Assembly (NCBI RefSeq): GCF_011694515.1
Contig: NZ_CP050192.1
Location: 1,336,449 to 1,400,448, forward strand
Source: Mycobacterium sp. DL592
GTDB taxonomy: Bacteria; Actinomycetota; Actinomycetes; Mycobacteriales; Mycobacteriaceae
DNA: 64,000 nt
Direction of reading: 5' to 3'
The notes beneath the pieces are model-generated. The model worked only from the letters and a program-made list of their open reading frames with translations. It did not search any database and had not been told where the DNA came from. The translations under genes and the position numbers were made by a program. Of this stretch, positions 46,440 to 54,385 are shown one piece after another. Within the stretch, counting starts at the first letter, position 1, and the number at the start of each line of letters is the position of its first letter.

Positions 46440-47654
46440 TCAGAAGTATCCGCTGCCCGGGAGCCGCGTCCCGCGAACATGGTAGGCGCCGATCGCCTGC
46501 GCCTTGTAGGACGTCGGGTTGTGCGACGCCAGCGTCCGGATGTTGCGCCAGTGCCGGTCGAGCAGATGGGCCTGACGTACCACCGACGCGCCGCCGACGT
46601 CGAAGACCTGCGCGGCCGCCTTCTGGCCCAATGCGTCGACGACGACCTTCGCGGCGGCGGCCTGCAGGGAAGCCTCGTGCGCCAGATCCAGCTGCGGGTC
46701 GCTGCGGGCGACGTCGGCCTCGAATGCGGCCGCCAGGGTGTCGGCGGCGGCGAGCACCGTCGCCTCACCGGCGAACGCGGCAGCGGCGATCTCGCCGATC
46801 TCCCGCTGCAGCAGCGGATCGTCGGCAGGCACCGGCGTGGGCGCCCAGGCGAAGCCGCGTGCCCGCTGATGAACGTGGGCCACCGCGTCAGCCCGCACCG
46901 CATGCAGGACGCCCACGATCAGCGCCGTGACATACAACTGAAAGAAGGCGCCGGACAGATACATCGGGGGCGGCTCGCTGCCGACATCCGGTGGGGCGAA
47001 CCGCAGCACCTCCTCGGCGCGCACCTCCACATCGGTGAAGTGCGCCGTGCCGGTGCCCGTCGCGCGCTGACCCATACCGTCCCAGTCGTCGAGCACGGTC
47101 ACGCCCGCACGGTCGGTCGGCACCAGCGCAAGGACGGTGGAGCCGTCGGGAGCGCCGGCGATCACCTCGGCGTAGTCGGCGTAGAGGGTGCCGGTGGTGA
47201 AGTATTTCCTCCCGTTGAGCCGGAAGTTCTCCCCGTCGGCGCTCAGCGTTGTCTGCCAGGTGAATTCGCCGATGGTGGTGGAGCCCAGCTCGGTCGAGGC
47301 ATTGCCGACGATCGCGCCCGATAGCGCGAGGTCGATGACACGACTGCGCTCCTGGCCGCCGAGTCGGAGTCTTTCCTCGACGTGGGCGAAGTGGCCGCGC
47401 AGGATGTGCGCGACGTTCACGTCGACCGACGCCAGCTTGATCACCACGGTGAACAGCTCGCGAAGGCTCGCGCCGCCGCCACCGTCCTCGGCGGGCACCC
47501 GCAGCGCCCCGAGTCGGTGCCGGCGAATGAGATCGATTGCCGCGAAAGGACGTTCGCCGGTGCGTTCGCGCTCGAGGGTGCCGCGCCCGATCTCGTCGAA
47601 TAGCGCGGCCAGTTGGTCGGACCCGGCGGTCACGACCGAATCGGCCCGCGTCAT
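46440..47654 (-). CDS. Acyl-CoA dehydrogenase-fold flavin monooxygenase, DszC/SfnC-like
   Basis: 404 residues of the acyl-CoA dehydrogenase fold (GNASTELGSTTIG, NGRKYFTTGTLYADY, and RHWRNIRTLASHNPTSYK at the end). The last motif is characteristic of the DszC/SfnC/nitrosocyclic-type reduced-flavin monooxygenases and not of beta-oxidation enzymes, lacking the catalytic Glu motif. It should oxygenate a sulfur- or nitrogen-containing small molecule using FMNH2 from a separate reductase. ATGA overlap with the DszA-like gene. Confidence 0.85.
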   Translation of the reverse strand: MTRADSVVTAGSDQLAALFDEIGRGTLERERTGERPFAAIDLIRRHRLGALRVPAEDGGGGASLRELFTVVIKLASVDVNVAHILRGHFAHVEERLRLGGQERSRVIDLALSGAIVGNASTELGSTTIGEFTWQTTLSADGENFRLNGRKYFTTGTLYADYAEVIAGAPDGSTVLALVPTDRAGVTVLDDWDGMGQRATGTGTAHFTDVEVRAEEVLRFAPPDVGSEPPPMYLSGAFFQLYVTALIVGVLHAVRADAVAHVHQRARGFAWAPTPVPADDPLLQREIGEIAAAAFAGEATVLAAADTLAAAFEADVARSDPQLDLAHEASLQAAAAKVVVDALGQKAAAQVFDVGGASVVRQAHLLDRHWRNIRTLASHNPTSYKAQAIGAYHVRGTRLPGSGYF

Positions 47655-49021
47655 CCGGCGACCTTCTCACTCACCTGGCGGTACTGGGCTGCCCGGTGGG
47701 TCTCCGGCAGGCGGGAGCCCCGCCCGAACAGCTTGTTGCGCAGCGTCCCCTCGCTGTAGGAGGTCTTGTAGGCGCCGCGCCGCTGCAGTTCGGGCACAAC
47801 GTATTCCACGAAGTCGGCGAACGTGCCGGGGGTGATGACGTTGGTCAGGTTGAAACCGTCCACATCGGTCTCCTCGACCCACTCCTGCAGGTCGTCGGCG
47901 ACCTGTGCCGGTGAGCCGACGCTGAAGCCGCCCTCGACGCCGATCGCGCGGGCGTCGATGAAGTCGCGCAAGGTCCACTGTCCCTGCCCGAACATCGTCA
48001 CCGCCGACTTGAGGTACTCGTTATCGGTGATGGCGACCGGGTCGTCGAGGTCGAAGCGGGACAGGTCGCTGCCCAGCCAACCCGACCACAGGGCCAGGGC
48101 ACCCTCGGGATCGATGTAGCGCCGGAACTCGTCATGGCGGGCCTGCGCATCGCGTTCGGTGGCGCCGGTGACCACGACGTGCCCGTTGACGATCTTCACG
48201 TCGTAAGGGTCGCGGCCGGCGGCCTTGGCCCGGGCCCGGATGTCGGCCACCGCTTCCTTGAGCACTTCCTTGGTGGGCGCTCCGATGAAGATGACCTCGG
48301 CGTTCTCCGCGCCGAACCGGCGGCCCCGGTCTGAGGCGCCGGCCTGGTAGAGGACGGGTGTGCGCTGGGGCGAGGGCTCGCACAGGTGGATGCCGGGCAC
48401 CCGGAAGTGGCGGCGGTGGTGGCGGATCGGGTGCACCTTGTCCGGGTCGGCGTAGTGCGCGCGCGACGGGTCGGTGCCCACCGCGTCGTCCTCCCAGGAC
48501 CCCTCCCACAGCTTGTAGAGCACCTCGGTGTACTCGTCGGCGATGTCGTAGCGGTCGGCGTGCGGGGTGATGGTGTCCAGGCCGTGGTTGAGCGCGGCGC
48601 TTTCGAGATAGCCGGTGACGATGTTCCAGCCGACTCGTCCGTTGGTCAGATGGTCCAGGGTCGACATCCGCCTGGCGAACGAGTACGGATGCTCGAACGA
48701 GGTTGCCGCGGTGATCCCGAACCCGAGATGTTCGGTGACGGCGGCCATCGCCGGTGCCACCAGAAGCGGGTCGTTCACCGGGATCTGGGCCCCGGCGCGC
48801 AGGGCCGCCTGCGGGCCGCCGCCGTATACGTCGTAGACGCCGAGAACGTCGGCGATGAAAAGTCCGTCGAACAGCCCGCGTTCGAGCAACTTGGCCAGGT
48901 CGGTCCAGTAGCGAAGGTCTTTGTACCGGGTGGCCTGCGACTCGGGGTGGCGCCAGGTGCCCGCCACGATGTGGGTTACGCAGTTCATGTCGAACGCGTT
49001 GAGATGGATCTGGCGGGTCAC
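47651..49021 (-). CDS. NtaA/SnaA/DszA-family FMN-dependent monooxygenase
   Basis: 456 residues, luciferase-like fold. Family blocks: LNAFDMNCVTHIVAGTWRHP at the N-terminus, LERGLFDGLFIADVLGVYDVY, and NGRVGWNIVTGYLESAALNHG. It takes reduced FMN from a partner and oxidises compounds such as sulfones or aminopolycarboxylates (DszA, NtaA). No flavin reductase gene is in the operon. Overlaps the ABC ATPase stop by four bases (49018-49021), indicating coupling to transport of its substrate. Confidence 0.87.
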   Translation of the reverse strand: MTRQIHLNAFDMNCVTHIVAGTWRHPESQATRYKDLRYWTDLAKLLERGLFDGLFIADVLGVYDVYGGGPQAALRAGAQIPVNDPLLVAPAMAAVTEHLGFGITAATSFEHPYSFARRMSTLDHLTNGRVGWNIVTGYLESAALNHGLDTITPHADRYDIADEYTEVLYKLWEGSWEDDAVGTDPSRAHYADPDKVHPIRHHRRHFRVPGIHLCEPSPQRTPVLYQAGASDRGRRFGAENAEVIFIGAPTKEVLKEAVADIRARAKAAGRDPYDVKIVNGHVVVTGATERDAQARHDEFRRYIDPEGALALWSGWLGSDLSRFDLDDPVAITDNEYLKSAVTMFGQGQWTLRDFIDARAIGVEGGFSVGSPAQVADDLQEWVEETDVDGFNLTNVITPGTFADFVEYVVPELQRRGAYKTSYSEGTLRNKLFGRGSRLPETHRAAQYRQVSEKVAG

Positions 49022-50688
49022 AGCAGACCTCCGCTTGCGGGTTGGTGCTCGGGGGCCGGCAGGCTGGCGAGCAGTTGACGGGTGTAAGGGTCACGCGGTG
49101 ATTCGAAAATCTCTGCCGCCGAGCCTGATTCGACGACGCGGCCCTTGTTCATCACCAGGACCCGGTCGGCGACGTGATGGATGACGCCCAGATCGTGGGA
49201 GATGAACAGATAGCTCAGGCCGAGCTGCTGCTGGAGATCGGCGAGCAGGTCGAGAACCTGTGCCTGGATGGTCACGTCCAGTGCCGAGACCGGCTCGTCG
49301 CAGACGATCAGCCAGGGTTCGGGCGCCAGCGCGCGGGCGATCGACACCCGCTGGCGCTGCCCGCCGGACAGCAGCAGGGGCCGTCTGTCGAGGTGCTCGG
49401 CGCCCAGGCCGACATCGGCGAGCAGTTCGGTGGCGCGGTCACGCCGTGCCCCGGCGCTGGGATACACGTCGGCCGGTAGCGCGTCCTCGACGATGCGGCG
49501 CACGGTCCACCGGGGGTCGAAGGATCCCAGCGGATCCTGGTACACCACCGATATCCGCCGCCGCAGTGGGCGTCGTCTGGATTCGGGAATGCCGCTCCAT
49601 TCGGCACCGGCCAGCCGAACCGCTCCGGCGTCGGGCTCCAGAAGCGCCAGCGCCAACCGTGCGGTGGTGGTCTTGCCTGACCCCGATTCGCCGACGATGC
49701 CCACCGTCTCGCCGACCCGGATGTCGAACGAAACGTCCTCGACGGCGGTTCGTTCCACCCCGTCGGGGCCGCGGAAGCGTTTGACGAGGCTCTCGGCGCT
49801 CAGCAGTACACCGTCGGCGGGAGGTTCGTCGCGGTGCCCGGAGTGAATCCGGTGGCCCGGCAGCGGCGAGAGCCGGGATCCCTTGCGGTGCGCGGCCGGT
49901 ACCGCGCCGATCAGTTCCCGGGTGTAGGGATGGCTGGGCGCGTGTAGCACCTCGGCGACGGTGCCCTGTTCCACCAGCAGGCCCTCGCGCATCACCGCGA
50001 CCCGGTCGGCGAGCCGGCTGACCACCGACAGGTCGTGACTGATCAGGATCAGACCGGTGCCGCGCTGTTTCATCCCTGCGAGCAGGTCGAGAATCTGGGC
50101 CTGGATCGTGACATCGAGTGCGGTCGTGGGTTCGTCGGCGATCAGCAGCGGCGGATCGAGTGCGATCGCCGAGGCGATCAGGGCGCGTTGGCGTTGGCCG
50201 CCGGACAACTCGTGCGGCAGCTGCCGGACACGCAGTTCCGGCTCGGGTACGCCCACCGCCGCGAGCAACTCCAGTACCCGTTCGCGGCGGCGCCGTCGGT
50301 TGCCGAACCGGTGCAGCCGCAGCGTTTCGGCGACCTCGGCCCCCACGGTGCGCAGCGGGTCCAGTGAGACCAGCGCGTCCTGCAGCACGAAACCCACGTC
50401 GCGGCCGCGCAGCCGGCGCCAGTCCCGGTCGCGGTTGTGAAGCACCGAGCGGCCACCCAGTTCGAGGCGGTCCGCCGACACCCGGGAGGCGGCGCCGGTC
50501 AGGCCCAGCAGCGCGCGAGCGGTGACACTCTTGCCCGATCCTGATTCGCCGACGATCGCCAGGCACTCGCCCGGGGCGACGCGCAACGAGACACCGCGCA
50601 CCACCTCGCGGCGGGATCGGCCGGATTCGAATGCCACGGAGAGGTTGTCGACGTGGACCAGGGGAGCGGTGCCCGCCTCGGCGGTCAT
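49018..50688 (-). CDS. Fused dual ABC ATPase, DppD-DppF type
   Basis: 556 residues with two complete nucleotide-binding domains: Walker A GESGSGKS (about 48) with signature LSGGQRQRAL (about 164), and Walker A GESGSGKT (about 336) with LSGGQRQRVS (about 444). This is the oligopeptide/nickel-type importer ATPase, two half-proteins in one chain. ATG 50688 overlaps the permease stop by four bases; a longer frame to 50835 is within the permease gene. Confidence 0.93.
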   Translation of the reverse strand: MTAEAGTAPLVHVDNLSVAFESGRSRREVVRGVSLRVAPGECLAIVGESGSGKSVTARALLGLTGAASRVSADRLELGGRSVLHNRDRDWRRLRGRDVGFVLQDALVSLDPLRTVGAEVAETLRLHRFGNRRRRRERVLELLAAVGVPEPELRVRQLPHELSGGQRQRALIASAIALDPPLLIADEPTTALDVTIQAQILDLLAGMKQRGTGLILISHDLSVVSRLADRVAVMREGLLVEQGTVAEVLHAPSHPYTRELIGAVPAAHRKGSRLSPLPGHRIHSGHRDEPPADGVLLSAESLVKRFRGPDGVERTAVEDVSFDIRVGETVGIVGESGSGKTTTARLALALLEPDAGAVRLAGAEWSGIPESRRRPLRRRISVVYQDPLGSFDPRWTVRRIVEDALPADVYPSAGARRDRATELLADVGLGAEHLDRRPLLLSGGQRQRVSIARALAPEPWLIVCDEPVSALDVTIQAQVLDLLADLQQQLGLSYLFISHDLGVIHHVADRVLVMNKGRVVESGSAAEIFESPRDPYTRQLLASLPAPEHQPASGGLL

Positions 50689-51557
50689 GTGAGCCTGCCT
50701 TCGAGTCGCTGTTGCAGATAGCGGCCCAGCACTGTCACCGACAGCGTGCAGCCGACGATCGCCAGCCCGGGGAACAGCTCCAGCCACCATGCCGTCGAAA
50801 CGAAATCGCGGCCGGCGTCGAGCATGGCGCCCCACTCCGGGGCCGGCGGCGCGACACCGAGGCCCAGGAAACTCAGCGATGAGGCCCAGACGATGGACTG
50901 GCCGATCCCCATGGTGGCCAGCACGACCAGCGGCCGCATCGCATTGGGGAAGATGTGCCCGGTGATGATCTTGCGGCGGGGATGCCCGAGAGCCGTTGCG
51001 GCGCTGACATATCCGGAGTCCTTGACCGCGATGACCTGCCCGCGGATCATCCAGGCGTAGCCCGCCGCCGATCCGATGGCCACCGCCACGATCTCGGTGG
51101 CCACACCGGGGCCGAACATCGCGATGAACAGCAGCGCTAGCAGCAGACCGGGAAGGGCCAGCACAACTTCCAGGAATCTGCTGATCGCGCCGTCGGTGAA
51201 CCGGCCGCCCAAACCTGCGGCGAATCCGAAGATGACCGCCGCGACCAGGGCCAGCGCTGTGGCGCCTGCGCCGATCAGCAGTGAACTGCGCGCGCCGTAC
51301 ACCACCCGGGTGAAGATGTCGCGGCCCGACGCGTCGGTGCCGAACCAGTGCTGTGCCGACGGACCCTGAAGGGCCGCTTCGATATTCGTGTCGTACGGCG
51401 ATCCGTCGGCGAAGGCCGACGGGAGGATCGCCCAGGCCAGAACCGCGACGACATACAGCGCGGCCAGATAGACCGCAGGGCGGAAGGCGCGGCGACCCGC
51501 TATCGGGCGGCTCGATCCGGCCGCGACCGCACCGGCAACGTCGACCACCATGGTCAC
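50685..51557 (-). CDS. ABC permease, DppC type
   Basis: 290 residues, six helices, with the inner-membrane signature in EVVLALPGLLLALLF and the EAA-like loop ALGHPRRKIITGHIFPNA. GTG start overlaps the upstream permease stop by four bases. Confidence 0.9.
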   Translation of the reverse strand: MTMVVDVAGAVAAGSSRPIAGRRAFRPAVYLAALYVVAVLAWAILPSAFADGSPYDTNIEAALQGPSAQHWFGTDASGRDIFTRVVYGARSSLLIGAGATALALVAAVIFGFAAGLGGRFTDGAISRFLEVVLALPGLLLALLFIAMFGPGVATEIVAVAIGSAAGYAWMIRGQVIAVKDSGYVSAATALGHPRRKIITGHIFPNAMRPLVVLATMGIGQSIVWASSLSFLGLGVAPPAPEWGAMLDAGRDFVSTAWWLELFPGLAIVGCTLSVTVLGRYLQQRLEGRLT

Positions 51558-52519
51558 GCGCTCCGCAGTCGGGGATCGACGCGGACGAACGCGAGCCGCA
51601 CCAGCAGGTTGGCGATCAGGTACACCGCTGCGACGAACAACGTCACGCCCACCACCACCGGCATGTCGTGGGATTTGGCCGCGTCGACGAGGATTCGGCC
51701 GAGGCCCGGCCGCACGAAGATCGACTCGACGATGACCGCGGTGGAGAACAGTGAGCCCAGCGCCCAGCCGGACAGCGTCAACCCGGGCAGCACAGCGTGG
51801 CGCAACGCGTGGCGCCAGCGCACGCCGAACTCACTCATCCCGCGGGCCCGCGCCGAGGTGGCGAAGGGCTGCTCGAGCGCCGAGGAGAACTCGTCGCGGG
51901 TGACCTGCCCGAGGAATCCGGCCAACGGCAACGCCAGGGTCGCGGCGGGCAGGATCAGACTGGCCGCGGTGCCGTCGCCGACCACCGGAAGCCAATGCAG
52001 GTGAAAGGCGAAGACCACCAGCAGCACGATGCCCAGCCAGTACTGCGGCAGGGCGGCCAGCACGATCTCCACCCCCGAGCCGACGGCGTTGAGGACGCGG
52101 TGCCGATGCGCGGTCAGCAGCGTCACCGTGACCGCGATGATCCAGGCGGCCACCAGAGCGGTGATGGTCAGGGTGAGCGTCGATCCGATCTGCTGGCCGA
52201 TGATCGTCGCGACCGGCTGCTTGAGAATGTACGACGTGCCCAGGTTCCCGCGGACCAGTGCGCCGAGGTAGTCGGCGTACTGCACTATCAGTGGACGGTC
52301 GAAACCGTACTGCGCCCGGACCGCGGCGAGCTGTTCCGGCGTCGGCTTGGATCCGGCCCCGCTGAGAATCGTCTGCGCCGGGTCGGTGGGAATCAGATGC
52401 TCGGCCAGGAAGGTGAGGGTCGCGGCCGCCCACAGCACCGCGACGACCCCGAGCAGGCTACCCAGGACTCGGCGCACTCGAATGGGAGTGCGCCGAGCCA
52501 GGACAACCGATCGTGTCAC
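51554..52519 (-). CDS. ABC permease, DppB type
   Basis: 321 residues, six helices; typical opening LGSLLGVVAVLWAAATLTFL and the EAA loop RARGMSEFGVRWRHALRHAV. Start GTG 52519 overlaps the binding-protein stop. Confidence 0.9.
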   Translation of the reverse strand: MTRSVVLARRTPIRVRRVLGSLLGVVAVLWAAATLTFLAEHLIPTDPAQTILSGAGSKPTPEQLAAVRAQYGFDRPLIVQYADYLGALVRGNLGTSYILKQPVATIIGQQIGSTLTLTITALVAAWIIAVTVTLLTAHRHRVLNAVGSGVEIVLAALPQYWLGIVLLVVFAFHLHWLPVVGDGTAASLILPAATLALPLAGFLGQVTRDEFSSALEQPFATSARARGMSEFGVRWRHALRHAVLPGLTLSGWALGSLFSTAVIVESIFVRPGLGRILVDAAKSHDMPVVVGVTLFVAAVYLIANLLVRLAFVRVDPRLRSA

Positions 52520-54180
52520 CGCGCCAACCAGGCGTCCGAGAGCACCGGCTCACCCTCGGACGGCTCGATCCAAACGTCCTTGAGGTGCTTCTTGGCAACC
52601 AATCGCGTGGTCTGCGGGTAGAGACCGAGGTGGTAGGCGTTCTCGGCGACCAGCTTCTCGACGCCGCTGTAGAGCTCGGTCAGCTTCGCCGGATCGGTGG
52701 TGGAGGCGATCTCGCGTAACGGCGCGTCGATGGCGGGGTTGGACACCCACGACATGTTGTTGCCGGGTGCGAGATTCAGCGAGTCGGTCGAGTAGACGAT
52801 GGACAACACCAGTGGCGTCGGGCTGTTCCAGTAGGCGCCGCCGAGCGCATCGTAGGCGTCCTTGTTGGTGAAGGCGGCGAAGTACTGGTCCTGCGGAATC
52901 GGCTTGAGGATCAGGTTGAAGCCGATCTCCTTCTCCGCGGCCTGAATATCCTGGTAGAGCGTCACATCGGTGGGCGGGCTGTCACCGGGGTCCGAGGAGT
53001 ACACCAGGGTGGCGGCCAGCTGCTTGCCGTCTTTGGTCCGGAAGCCGTCACCGTCGCGCTGTGTCCACCCCGCCGCGTCGAGGAGCTGGTTGGCCTTGGC
53101 GGGATCGTGGGCGTAGTAGTCGCGCAGGTTCTTGTCGAAGTAGGGCGTCGTCGTCGACAGCGGACCGGGCTCCCAGTCGAACACACCCAGGTACGCGCTC
53201 TTGACGGCAGCCTCGGCGTTGGATCCGTGGATGAACGCCTGCCGTACCGCGAGATCGGTGAACGGCGCTCGAGTTGTGTTGAGTGCGAAGCCGTTCGGCA
53301 GTCCGGTGTGGCTGAACTCCTGCAGCACCAGGTTCGGGTCGGCCTTGAGCGCAGCGTTCTGCTGGGGCGGCGGGTTGAAGATCAGGTCGGCGCCCTGGCC
53401 CTGGACGGCGCCGAAGCGAACTGAACCGTCCTCGAGGAACTTCCAGCTGATGTGATCGAGGTAGGCGGGACCCTGATGCTTGGCGTCTGCGGGAGCCGAG
53501 TTGTAGTTGGGGTTCTTGTCCAACTCGACGCTCTGGCCGTGGACCCACTGCTTGACGATGAACGGGCCGGTGCCGACGGGTGCCTGGCAGTTCTCGGAGA
53601 GTCCGCGCGCCAGCGCCTTCGGCGACTGAATTCCGAAGAACGCTTGTGAGATCACCGGCAGGAGAGCCGAATATGGCTGCGACAGGGTGAGTTCGAATGT
53701 CGAGGGGTCGACCGCACGGGAGGACTTGTAGTAGGGACGCAGGTAGCCGGCGTCGGTCAGCGACTGCGTCTTGGGATCGAGCATGTGCTCGAAGTTGGTC
53801 TTGACGGCCGCGGCATCGAACGGTTCCCCGTCGTGGAACTTCACACCCTGCTTGAGTTTGAAGGTATACACCAGGCCGTCCGGCGACACCGTCCAGGAGT
53901 CGGCCAGCCACGGCACGACGGAGCCGTCGGGGCGCTCGGAGACCAGCGAGTCGAGGAACTGGCGGGCCACATAGGTCTGCGGCATGTCGCCGTTGTTGTG
54001 CGGATCCAGGCAGGCCGGCTCGCGATCGGCGCCGTAGACGATAGAACCGCCCTGGACGGGTGGCCCCGCAGCCTCCGAGGATGCGCTGTTGTTCGCACCA
54101 CCGCAGCCGGCGAGCAGCATCATGACAGCGAATGGGACGAGGAGGGTCGTTCCTCGGCGGGCAGTTCCGGAGAAGGGCAT
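52516..54180 (-). CDS. ABC substrate-binding lipoprotein, peptide/nickel family
   Basis: 554 residues, SBP_bac_5 fold. Lipobox LLAGCGG near residue 24 of the ATG 54180 product; ATG 54216 would add 12 residues. First gene of the seven-gene minus-strand run SBP-permease-permease-ATPase-DszA-DszC-SDR, in which nearly all joints overlap by four bases. Ligand is probably the substrate of the two monooxygenases. The 54217-54385 gap has no gene; short TAATCG/CGATTA arms there are too weak to call. Confidence 0.9.
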   Translation of the reverse strand: MPFSGTARRGTTLLVPFAVMMLLAGCGGANNSASSEAAGPPVQGGSIVYGADREPACLDPHNNGDMPQTYVARQFLDSLVSERPDGSVVPWLADSWTVSPDGLVYTFKLKQGVKFHDGEPFDAAAVKTNFEHMLDPKTQSLTDAGYLRPYYKSSRAVDPSTFELTLSQPYSALLPVISQAFFGIQSPKALARGLSENCQAPVGTGPFIVKQWVHGQSVELDKNPNYNSAPADAKHQGPAYLDHISWKFLEDGSVRFGAVQGQGADLIFNPPPQQNAALKADPNLVLQEFSHTGLPNGFALNTTRAPFTDLAVRQAFIHGSNAEAAVKSAYLGVFDWEPGPLSTTTPYFDKNLRDYYAHDPAKANQLLDAAGWTQRDGDGFRTKDGKQLAATLVYSSDPGDSPPTDVTLYQDIQAAEKEIGFNLILKPIPQDQYFAAFTNKDAYDALGGAYWNSPTPLVLSIVYSTDSLNLAPGNNMSWVSNPAIDAPLREIASTTDPAKLTELYSGVEKLVAENAYHLGLYPQTTRLVAKKHLKDVWIEPSEGEPVLSDAWLAR

Positions 54181-54385
54181 CGCGGGGCGTTCTTTCGGTT
54201 TGGTGGTCGTTGACATCCCTGATGTCGCGATCGCCCTGGGCGGAACGCGAGTTGGATGGCTCGGTCACCATGCCGCGCCGCTAATCGTCTGGCCAGCAAT
54301 CAAATCCGTGCGATTAATTCGGCGATTGTGTCCGGACGTCACCGCTGTGTGTCGCCATGTGACAAACGGCGGCGGGTCGTCGGCG

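Noticed and set aside
54217..54385. TAATCG/CGATTA inverted arms upstream of the ABC operon as operator or riboswitch
   Set aside because: Six-base arms 23 bases apart can occur by chance and no riboswitch core was recognised.
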